7,810 bases of DNA from NCBI GenBank assembly GCA_003648245.1, contig QMOO01000054.1, forward strand, positions 1 through 7,810. Direction: 5' to 3'. Positions 1-6,720 of the stretch are shown here, piece after piece (the first letter of the stretch is position 1; the number at the start of each line of letters is the position of its first letter). This DNA is from Caldisericota bacterium. GTDB lineage: Bacteria > Caldisericota > Caldisericia > B22-G15. The notes under the pieces are model-generated. The model saw nothing but the letters and a program-made list of their open reading frames with translations. It searched no databases and was not told the DNA's origin. Made by a program: the position numbers and the translations under genes.

Positions 1-89
1 GTTTACTTAGGTTGCAAAATGAGAATTGGGAGGGTAAGCCCATTGCAAGTTTTTAAATTTACACATATATGGGGACACTACCTTGGAGA
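1..89. other. non-coding flank after res, possible end of a mobile element
   Basis: This is the only stretch in the window without a convincing gene. I see no hairpin followed by a T-run that would end transcription of the operon. The plus strand is G-rich in places (a purine run at 18-37), unlike the pyrimidine-rich plus strand of the genes. TTGCAA occurs twice (12-17 and 43-48). GGGGACACTACC (71-82) reads GGTAGTGTCCCC on the other strand, followed by CATATATGTGTAAATTT, which looks like the terminal sequence of an insertion sequence. The other end and any transposase lie outside, so this cannot be confirmed here. Confidence 0.25.
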
Positions 90-2909
90 TTATACCTTTT
101 TCAGTAATTCCTTAATTGAATCACTGGTCCTGTATTTTTCAAATACATCTTGGGTAAGATATATATATTCCCACTTTACATCTGTAGCCTCATTTACAGT
201 TTCACACCACCTTTTAGCAGCTTCATTCTTATATTTTATTTCTTCTTCCTCTCTTCCTTTTGTTTCAACAATATAGTAACCGTCATTTCCCTTCACTAAG
301 AAATCCGGATAAAACCTACGCCATTTCGACAGAGCAGGGTCAAAATACAAGATATTAAATCCTACAGCAAAAGGAACATTTTTGATAAATGAAATCGTAT
401 CAGATGCATTTTCCAAAAAATTAACAAAATCTCTCTCAAACTCATTATCTACAGGAACAGAAGGTATCTTTTGCAATTTCCCGTTTTTATAAAAAGTTCT
501 TGCCATCAAACTTTTATTAGAGTCAATAAATAGTTTTGTCCATGGAAAAGCTTTACTTTCTGATGCTCTCATATACTCCTTGACAACAGGTTTTGTGGTC
601 TTCAAAGGATTCTTTATGTACTCGCTTAATACAGTTTTAATTTCATTTACAATTGAATTTAGTCTCCCCTCTCGCAATAGGAAAATTTCCACCTTTTCAT
701 CCTCAACTGAAACTTCTTGTTTAAAAAGTTTCCTTTCAATATACTCCTTAATTAACTCCCTCAAGAAATTAAAGGCATTAGGAATAGGAATCTCTTCTTC
801 CAATTCTTTTGCAATTCTGTTTATCCACAAAACAAGTGAGTCATGAATTTCAGACTCAACCCTTCCCTCTGCAATTTTTAGCCCTTTGATACTTTTTACT
901 TCATAAGGATATTCAAGAGACAACTCTTCCACTTCGTTATAGGAAAACTTTCCGGCAGGCAAACGATTAAGGGTTTTGCTACCCAAATCTGTCCAATCAA
1001 TGCCTTCCCAATAATACCACCCCTCAAGTATCGGCAAAATTATATCCTCATGGTTTTTGATATCTTCCTTAGGAGAGAAAGTGACAAAGAATTTCTTCGG
1101 ATTCTCAGGGACTTTAATTCCCTCTATTTCTTCAAGTTTCTGAATGATTTTAAGTAGCCTTGGAGGTCCAATTACTTCTAAGATATTTATCCATTTTTCA
1201 AGGTCTATACCTTGTTCGGGAAATAACTTTCTTAACCCCCTTCCTATAACCTGTTCAGGCAGAATTTCTCTTTTTGCTACAAAAGACCGGAGTCCAAGTG
1301 TAAGTGTTACAGACCGCACATCCCATCCTTCATTTAACATCATCACGCTCACCACAATTTCAAAAGGATTCTCAGGATCATCAATTGTTTTTACAAGTTC
1401 TCTGGCAAGATCCTTGTCTAATTCTCTCTCAACTCCCTTCCATAAAATTTTTGTTTTGAGTTTCTTCTGTGTCTTTTCCCACTTCTCTAAATCTGAATGA
1501 ATAAGAATCATATTGCTTTCGCTTATGTCATCTTCCTTTAAAAGCTCTTTGTAGATTTCATTAGCTTCTTCCACATCAGCACCCATTATAAATAGGACCG
1601 CTTTCTTTCCAACTTCCTTTAGTTTACTTTTCTGTTCTCTCCATCTTTGAAGGGCTGCTTTAATGTATGGACGATAGGCGGATAGACCTGAGCCGCGCTT
1701 TACCTCTGGAGCGTCTTTTACTACAACTCTTGCAGGATACTTAACAATTCCTGTCTGTAATGCCTCTCTTAAAGAGAAGTCAACAATTATCCAAGGGAAA
1801 AGTGCTCCTTTCTCGTCTTTTGGCGTAGCGCTAAAGTCAAATTCAGCAAAAATCCCTTGTCCATATTTTGTCTTGAGTCTTTCATCCATACTCCATAGAT
1901 AATTTTGCCAGCTACTTTCCTCACGATGAATGTGATGAGCCTCATCTTTCAGGATCATAATACCAGGATAATTATCCAAAATCTCCCAAAGCCTAAGAGA
2001 CTTTGCCTTGTATGGTTCTCTGCCAGGAGAAGGCTTGCCAAAAAGACTAAGCAAATCTTTTTCTTCTTCCTTCTCTTTAGACTCCTTAAAACCTATCTGA
2101 TGAATATTGGAAACAAAAATGACACCTTCTTCATCCGGTGGAGGAAATCTATCAGCAGGAGAAAATGTATCTCTTGTTACTACCCTCATTTTAAAGTCTT
2201 TTTTCCAGCTTTCAGGAATTAACTCAAACTCATCAAATATTGAAAGATTTTCAAAGTCTCTTACAAGTCTATCATAAACAACAAGGTTAGGAGCGATGAC
2301 AAGGAAGAATCTCGTATAATTTCCCTTTTTCTCCCAGAGATAATTATAAAAAGACCATACAATGGACAAAGCCATAACGATTGTTTTCCCAGAACCCGTT
2401 GCCATTCTAAACGCATATCTTGGATAACGGTCATAAGCTTCATATCCCTTGACATCTAAGCAGGAATAAATATCAATTAGCTCTGTTACTTTTTTTATCC
2501 CTTTTACTTCATAGAGATAAATTAGAGTCTCTATCGCTTCTCTCTGTGAAAACCATAAAGGTTTTTCTCGTTCATGATAAAACCAGTGATACAAAAGTTC
2601 TTTTGTTGTGTCCGTTACTTCTGGATATCCCTCTTCTCTCCACTTTTTAACCTCAAGCCGTAGATTATTTACACAAATAGCTTCTGAAGGATGGCGAAAA
2701 TGTGAATTTCCTTCTTTTGCTCCCTCATTAGCCCATTGAATTCCATTTAGAATATATTCCTCAAAAGCCCTTTTAGCGCTATCTGTAGGTTTGTCTTTGA
2801 AATTGCAAATCTCAGGATACGGCTCTAATACTGTCCATGGATCTACAAAGAAAATATCTGCTTTAGGTTTTTTAATTTCTATATTTATACTTTTATTTTT
2901 CTTTTTCAT
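90..2909 (-). CDS. type III-like restriction enzyme Res subunit (SF2 helicase plus PD-(D/E)XK nuclease)
   Basis: 939 residues, near the usual size of type III Res subunits. Helicase motifs in order: a Q-motif-like WFSQREAIETLI (119-130), Walker A ATGSGKT (170-176), DEAH box KDEAHH (321-326), motif III DFSATP (358-363), motif V-like NEGWDVRSV (526-534) and motif VI QVIGRGLRK (553-561). The C-terminus has a PD-(D/E)XK nuclease core: an acidic helix NEFERDF (822-828), YPDF (D869) and VETKG (E882, K884), so D-x12-E-x-K is intact. It should use ATP to move on DNA and cut it when Mod finds unmethylated sites. About 160 residues precede Walker A, including RHPSEAICVNN. The start at ATG 2909 is supported by strong upstream Shine-Dalgarno cores and overlaps the previous gene by 17 bp; the stop TAA is at 92-90. 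All catalytic residues I can recognise are present and there is no frameshift. Unlike ordinary type III systems, two genes separate it from mod. The wider family also includes relatives annotated only as 'DEAD/DEAH helicase'. Confidence 0.93.
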   Translation of the reverse strand: MKKKNKSINIEIKKPKADIFFVDPWTVLEPYPEICNFKDKPTDSAKRAFEEYILNGIQWANEGAKEGNSHFRHPSEAICVNNLRLEVKKWREEGYPEVTDTTKELLYHWFYHEREKPLWFSQREAIETLIYLYEVKGIKKVTELIDIYSCLDVKGYEAYDRYPRYAFRMATGSGKTIVMALSIVWSFYNYLWEKKGNYTRFFLVIAPNLVVYDRLVRDFENLSIFDEFELIPESWKKDFKMRVVTRDTFSPADRFPPPDEEGVIFVSNIHQIGFKESKEKEEEKDLLSLFGKPSPGREPYKAKSLRLWEILDNYPGIMILKDEAHHIHREESSWQNYLWSMDERLKTKYGQGIFAEFDFSATPKDEKGALFPWIIVDFSLREALQTGIVKYPARVVVKDAPEVKRGSGLSAYRPYIKAALQRWREQKSKLKEVGKKAVLFIMGADVEEANEIYKELLKEDDISESNMILIHSDLEKWEKTQKKLKTKILWKGVERELDKDLARELVKTIDDPENPFEIVVSVMMLNEGWDVRSVTLTLGLRSFVAKREILPEQVIGRGLRKLFPEQGIDLEKWINILEVIGPPRLLKIIQKLEEIEGIKVPENPKKFFVTFSPKEDIKNHEDIILPILEGWYYWEGIDWTDLGSKTLNRLPAGKFSYNEVEELSLEYPYEVKSIKGLKIAEGRVESEIHDSLVLWINRIAKELEEEIPIPNAFNFLRELIKEYIERKLFKQEVSVEDEKVEIFLLREGRLNSIVNEIKTVLSEYIKNPLKTTKPVVKEYMRASESKAFPWTKLFIDSNKSLMARTFYKNGKLQKIPSVPVDNEFERDFVNFLENASDTISFIKNVPFAVGFNILYFDPALSKWRRFYPDFLVKGNDGYYIVETKGREEEEIKYKNEAAKRWCETVNEATDVKWEYIYLTQDVFEKYRTSDSIKELLKKV

Positions 2910-4101
2910 TCCCTCCTCTCCAAAATGTTACCTTAAACTCACCAGAAATTACGGAGAATTCAGGCTCATGACCAGTTTCTTTTTTGGTGAGACTGATCAT
3001 TCTTGGAATGCCAGTTCCAATTTGTTCCATTTTTTTAAATTTTGTGAGATAAGAAACTATAATAGGATTTCTCTCCACATGAATCCCATATCTTATATTT
3101 TCTAATGTTACAGTGTTGGGGAGTTCTCCAGGACTTATTATCTCAACTCTATCATCAAAAATAAAAATTCTGATATTAGACCTAACAGTATAATCTCTAT
3201 GAGCAACGGCGTTTACTATTGATTCTCTAAGAGCCTCCAGGGGTATTTCATATTTTTCTTCTCTTTCAAAGTCTTTTATATCGCCTTTAAGGTTTAAATG
3301 ATTTTTAAAGAACTTTTCAGCCTCTTCTATCTGATCGTTTAATTTCCCTCTTATTTCTTTCTTATCAATCATGGGCTCCGTAGTTGAACAACCTTTAAAT
3401 CTTACAGCCCAAATAATACAATAAGGTAAGAACCTTTGGGGATTTTTTCCAAAAATAAGTAATCCAGCTGTAGTTAGTTGAGAATCAGCGACTATCCTCA
3501 TATTAGTTAACAATTTCTCCAAAGAAATTCCTGATTCCAACTCTTCCTCCAAAGGTTTACCAAAGAAATTTTGAAAGAAACTTGAAAAATATTCCATATC
3601 AATATCTTCCATAGAGGTACCTGCAACAGGTATTTCATCTCCACTAATTCTCAAACTCGCCTGATAAAGTCTCCTAAGTTCTTCATAAGTAGCTTTTCTT
3701 TTTGTTGAGCCAAATCTAACCCAGTAGTCCCTTGTGCCTCTCCTTAATAATGCATAAGGTTTTTGGCTACCAATAGGTATTTCTACTACAATGATTACCT
3801 TTTCCTCGATAAGAAACTTTTGGATAGTAATATCCTCAAGAGGAGGATCAAGCTTGGTAGTAATCCAGTTGGAAATTTCATCTGACCAATCCTTTTTTAA
3901 ACCAACAATCTCTCCCTCGTCACTTACTCCTAAAATTAGTCTTCCTCCTTTTGAATTAGCAAAGGCACATATCTCAGCCACTACTTCATCAGGACTTTCT
4001 ATATCTTCTTTCAATTCTGTGAAAGAATCTTCTCCCTTGGCTATTATTTCTAACAATTCCAACTTATCCAAAGTACTTTTCCTCCCTTTTTCTAAAAGCA
4101 T
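2893..4101 (-). CDS. AlbA_2 (Schlafen-type) domain protein with GHKL-like HATPase_c_4 C-terminus
   Basis: 402 residues from ATG 4101, or 392 from an alternative TTG at 4071-4069. The N-terminal AlbA_2 domain (about 25-145) has the typical DSFTELKEDI, FANSKGGRLILGVSDEGEIVGL and the strand WVRFGSTKRKAT. The C-terminal region (about 285-395) matches the 'RecG C-terminal'/HATPase_c_4 family: EALRESIVNAVAHRDY (289-304), DDRVEIISPGELP (316-328) and IGTGIPRM (361-368), which correspond to the N, G1 and G2 boxes of GHKL ATPases. Such proteins are often annotated as transcriptional regulators or 'ATP-dependent DNA helicase'; no helicase motifs are present here. In Schlafen relatives the AlbA_2-type fold can bind or cut RNA, so a nucleic acid-binding, ATP-responsive sensor or effector is a reasonable inference but unproven. 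I see no helix-turn-helix motif by eye, though one could lie in 160-280. The gene overlaps the PHP-ATPase upstream and Res downstream by 17 bp, so it belongs to the same transcript. Confidence 0.87.
   Translation of the reverse strand: MLLEKGRKSTLDKLELLEIIAKGEDSFTELKEDIESPDEVVAEICAFANSKGGRLILGVSDEGEIVGLKKDWSDEISNWITTKLDPPLEDITIQKFLIEEKVIIVVEIPIGSQKPYALLRRGTRDYWVRFGSTKRKATYEELRRLYQASLRISGDEIPVAGTSMEDIDMEYFSSFFQNFFGKPLEEELESGISLEKLLTNMRIVADSQLTTAGLLIFGKNPQRFLPYCIIWAVRFKGCSTTEPMIDKKEIRGKLNDQIEEAEKFFKNHLNLKGDIKDFEREEKYEIPLEALRESIVNAVAHRDYTVRSNIRIFIFDDRVEIISPGELPNTVTLENIRYGIHVERNPIIVSYLTKFKKMEQIGTGIPRMISLTKKETGHEPEFSVISGEFKVTFWRGGNEKEK
2907..2921 (-). promoter_or_regulatory. ribosome binding site of res inside the end of the AlbA_2 gene
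   Basis: The minus strand carries overlapping Shine-Dalgarno cores, GGAGAGG (2921-2915) at 5 bases and AGGAGG (2917-2912) at 2 bases from ATG 2909-2907. They lie within the last codons of the AlbA_2 gene, whose TAA is at 2895-2893. The Res reading frame is offset from that of the AlbA_2 gene, so this is coupled re-initiation and not a fusion. Confidence 0.7.
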
Positions 4102-6706
4102 CCTCTCCGCCTTCCATTACTTCAAGTATGTCTTTTCTTATTAAAGGATCATCGAGTGGATTAACTGCATGTATCATTACCTTGTTTTCTTTTGGAGAAC
4201 CTAACGAAATTATGAGTTCTGCATCTCCATTAACAGGAATATTAGCATTATGGCTGGTGAATATAAATTGCCGCTTAGATTTATATTCCCACAGTTTTTT
4301 TATTAATCCTTCGTATATAATGGTGTTATCAAGGTCATCCTCTGGCTGGTCTATTAAAAGAGGTGAATCAGATTCAACTAATAAAGTAAGAATAATAGCG
4401 GTACATCTCTGACCTACCGAGAGATCATCTGAAGGGATATATCTATTTTCTATCAATAAAGAAAAATCTACTATATCCGGCACCCGTATTAATAATAGAG
4501 AAAGAACATTTTCAGAATCATTTTCTATAAATCTTCTCATCTTATCCCATGCACTTTGTGTTACTTTCACTTTTGGTAGGGGTGAATCATTTTTCATCAA
4601 AGACTCATAAAGTTCTATTCCGTCGCTAAAAAAATCTGCCAGTTTTATAAAGTCCTCTTCTCTTATTCTCAAACCTCCAAATATCTCTTTTAGTCTTCTG
4701 GCGAATTCTTTCTTATTTCCTTTAAACACCACCTTCCACTCTACGAGTTTGCCTATTTTTTTTGTCAATTCTTTCGCTTTTCTATCTCGTATAAGCCATT
4801 CCTGATACCAAGAATCTTTCAAAGAAGAAAGTAATCTTCTTATTTCTTCTTCGATATCTTTTTTCTTTTCATCGTATCGTTTTATTTCTGCGAGTTGAGG
4901 AGAGAGAATAGCTTTCCTTCTCTCAAGTTCTATATACCTTTCTGGTTTTAAAGGACCTTTTATAGTCTTTCTTATGTCTGCCAATTCTTCAGTTACTATT
5001 TTTCTTCTCTCCTGCCAGCATTTTTCAACTTTCTTATACTCTTCTCCCAGTTCGGAAATAATTTTCCCAAACTCTTGAATTTGCCTTTCCCATACACGCT
5101 TTTTATCCCTTGCAAAATCTGTAAATTGCTTGAAGAGGTCTTTATTGATTTCTCCATATACGGAAGTTAATTTTTCAAACTGTATTTTTGATTCTTCTTC
5201 AAAGGAAGACAGAGTTTCCTTCAAGATATCTAAACTTTCTTTTATTTCTACTAATCTTCTTTCTTCTCTCACATATTTACGATCCTTTTCTAACTTGTCC
5301 GCGATTTTTTGTTCTTTAAAGGTTCTTAATTCATCTTCTATGCTCTCTAACTGTTTCTGTATTTCCTCTTTCTTTGATACTTTTTCTTTTAAATCCAGGT
5401 ATTCACGCCATTTAACTTTTATCTGCCTTTTTATATCTTCGCTTTTTATAATCTGTTTTTTTAGCTCCTCACCGGCAAATCTATCAATGAATTTCTCTTT
5501 AAGGTTTATATCCTGTGAGATGTAATAAATTTCTTTCTGTCCATAGATGAATATAGGTGCCCTTGAGAGGATGTCTGAAGGTATAAGGTTAAGCTCTTCT
5601 CTTTGACCGTTACTTATTCTATAGACTCTGGGGGTTTCATTAAAAATCCTTTCTATTTGATATTGCACCCCTTCTTTTGTTTTTAAAGTTAATTTACATT
5701 TTCCTCCACTTCCGATTACTTTTTCCACAATCCGTTCGTGTATCCTTCTGCCTTCTTCAGAAGGTGGCTCCAATCCTAAGGTGTATCTTAATGCCTCCAT
5801 AAAAGCTGTCTTACCTGAACCTCTTGGACCTATCACAAGATTTAATTCTGGGGAAAAGGATACATTAAACCCTTCCAAAAACTCCCCCTTTTCACATTCA
5901 AATTTAAGAATCTGTGTGTATGTGTAGGATGGTAATTCATCTTTTATTCTCAACTCGTGAGTCTTAAAAGCCAAAACAAGTGATTCAAAATTTGGTGGGT
6001 CTATCATTTTGATGTATGAAAACTTACTGCCAATATCATTCAACTGTTTTGGATCTGATGCATGAATTCTTGCAGGTAGAACAATTTTTAAATTTGGATT
6101 CTCGCTTTCAATCTCTTGCCTTCTTTGTAAAATTTGATTCCAGTCACTCTCACTGACATCCTGTAAGGCTAATATTTTTCTCCCTAAAAGACTTTTTTCC
6201 ATATACCCTTTAATTGTTCTCCAAGAAAATTTACATAAACCTTTAGGGTTACTTGCATGAGCACCAATAACTATGGCTTTCTCTTCATCCACAAGTTTAT
6301 TTACTACATCCTCTAGCGTTCTCCTTATAGGCAAAGGTCGTCCAGCGTTATCAAATCTTTCTTTTGCATCAAAAAGTGCCGTCAAAATATCCTCTATTCT
6401 ATCTTTTCCCTCTTGCGGAAATATCACTAGTAGATGAACCTCTTTTCCGTCTCCAACTGATATTTCAACACCAGGGAAGAGGTATATATCTTCCTTTTGA
6501 GCTTCTTCACTTAAAGCGTTAAACCATTCAAGATAAAATTTATTATGGTCTGTAATAGCACCTATTTCTATTTCTCTTTCTCTCAACTTTTTAACGTATT
6601 CTTTCACGAGAGATACATCTACATCTGATTTATGCGGATTAAAATAACTATCGCCAGGTGTATGTAGATGCAAATCACATTTAAAAAATCTTGCTCCTCT
6701 ATTCAT
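4064..6706 (-). CDS. PHP-domain / SMC-like AAA (ABC-type) ATPase, TrlF-like
   Basis: 880 residues. The N-terminal PHP phosphoesterase domain (about 8-250) shows HLH (H13, H15), TDHN (D53, H54), PGVEIS (E81), VHLL (H91) and GAHAS (H150). The last motif reads ASDPK (D218, K220), where Asp-x-His is expected. An SMC/RecN-like ATPase follows: Walker A GPRGSGKT (293-300), a long charged coiled-coil region (about 412-655), ABC signature LSVGQ (762-766), Walker [11 protein letters not shown] (782-791) and switch-region His in FTSHN (H819). The two ATPase halves fold back over the coiled coil, as in SMC-type proteins. This layout matches what I know as TrlF-family AAA-like ATPases, and resembles the PHP-ATPase proteins called Ppl among phage-defence genes (from memory). 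Likely cytoplasmic and DNA- or nucleic acid-associated; the PHP part would be a metal-dependent phosphatase or nuclease, substrate unknown. It starts inside the Mod stop and ends inside the start of the AlbA_2 gene, so it looks like an integral member of the operon. Domains are well supported; the activity is inferred. Confidence 0.88.
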   Translation of the reverse strand: MNRGARFFKCDLHLHTPGDSYFNPHKSDVDVSLVKEYVKKLREREIEIGAITDHNKFYLEWFNALSEEAQKEDIYLFPGVEISVGDGKEVHLLVIFPQEGKDRIEDILTALFDAKERFDNAGRPLPIRRTLEDVVNKLVDEEKAIVIGAHASNPKGLCKFSWRTIKGYMEKSLLGRKILALQDVSESDWNQILQRRQEIESENPNLKIVLPARIHASDPKQLNDIGSKFSYIKMIDPPNFESLVLAFKTHELRIKDELPSYTYTQILKFECEKGEFLEGFNVSFSPELNLVIGPRGSGKTAFMEALRYTLGLEPPSEEGRRIHERIVEKVIGSGGKCKLTLKTKEGVQYQIERIFNETPRVYRISNGQREELNLIPSDILSRAPIFIYGQKEIYYISQDINLKEKFIDRFAGEELKKQIIKSEDIKRQIKVKWREYLDLKEKVSKKEEIQKQLESIEDELRTFKEQKIADKLEKDRKYVREERRLVEIKESLDILKETLSSFEEESKIQFEKLTSVYGEINKDLFKQFTDFARDKKRVWERQIQEFGKIISELGEEYKKVEKCWQERRKIVTEELADIRKTIKGPLKPERYIELERRKAILSPQLAEIKRYDEKKKDIEEEIRRLLSSLKDSWYQEWLIRDRKAKELTKKIGKLVEWKVVFKGNKKEFARRLKEIFGGLRIREEDFIKLADFFSDGIELYESLMKNDSPLPKVKVTQSAWDKMRRFIENDSENVLSLLLIRVPDIVDFSLLIENRYIPSDDLSVGQRCTAIILTLLVESDSPLLIDQPEDDLDNTIIYEGLIKKLWEYKSKRQFIFTSHNANIPVNGDAELIISLGSPKENKVMIHAVNPLDDPLIRKDILEVMEGGEDAFRKREEKYFG
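4069..4108 (-). promoter_or_regulatory. two competing translation starts for the AlbA_2 gene
   Basis: The ATG at 4101-4099 is preceded by GGAGAGG (4108-4102) that abuts it; its best core, GGAG, is only 3 bases away, closer than usual. Ten codons in, TTG at 4071-4069 follows GGGAGG (4086-4081) at a 9-base spacing. The TTG start would cut the overlap with the upstream gene from 38 to 8 bp and place residue 1 just before the LELLEII helix that leads into the AlbA_2 domain. Sequence alone does not decide; I list the CDS from ATG. Confidence 0.55.
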
Positions 6707-6720
6707 CTTACCACCACCTT
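6703..6720 (-). promoter_or_regulatory. ribosome binding site and ATGA stop/start overlap, Mod to PHP-ATPase
   Basis: On the minus strand AAGGTGGTGG (6720-6711) lies 4 bases before the ATG at 6706-6704, and the Mod stop TGA (6705-6703) overlaps that ATG as ATGA. This is a classical translational-coupling arrangement. It fixes the start of the PHP-ATPase and indicates co-expression of the two proteins from one mRNA. Confidence 0.8.

Noticed and set aside
19..276. Plus-strand open frame of 85 codons starting in the 1-89 flank
   Set aside because: Most of it lies antisense to the end of res, it has low-complexity Ser/Phe content typical of the reverse of a Glu/Lys-rich gene, and it resembles no family I know.
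2261..2455. Second minus-strand open frame of 64 codons inside res
   Set aside because: It lies in another frame within the helicase domain, between the Walker A region and motif II, with no independent ribosome binding site or recognisable domain.
2893..2921. Programmed frameshift fusing the AlbA_2 gene to res (A-rich GAAAAAGAAAAATAA after AGGAGG)
   Set aside because: The frame change needed is +1 (or -2), no X-XXY-YYZ heptamer lies in the right frame, and a good ATG with Shine-Dalgarno explains expression of res.
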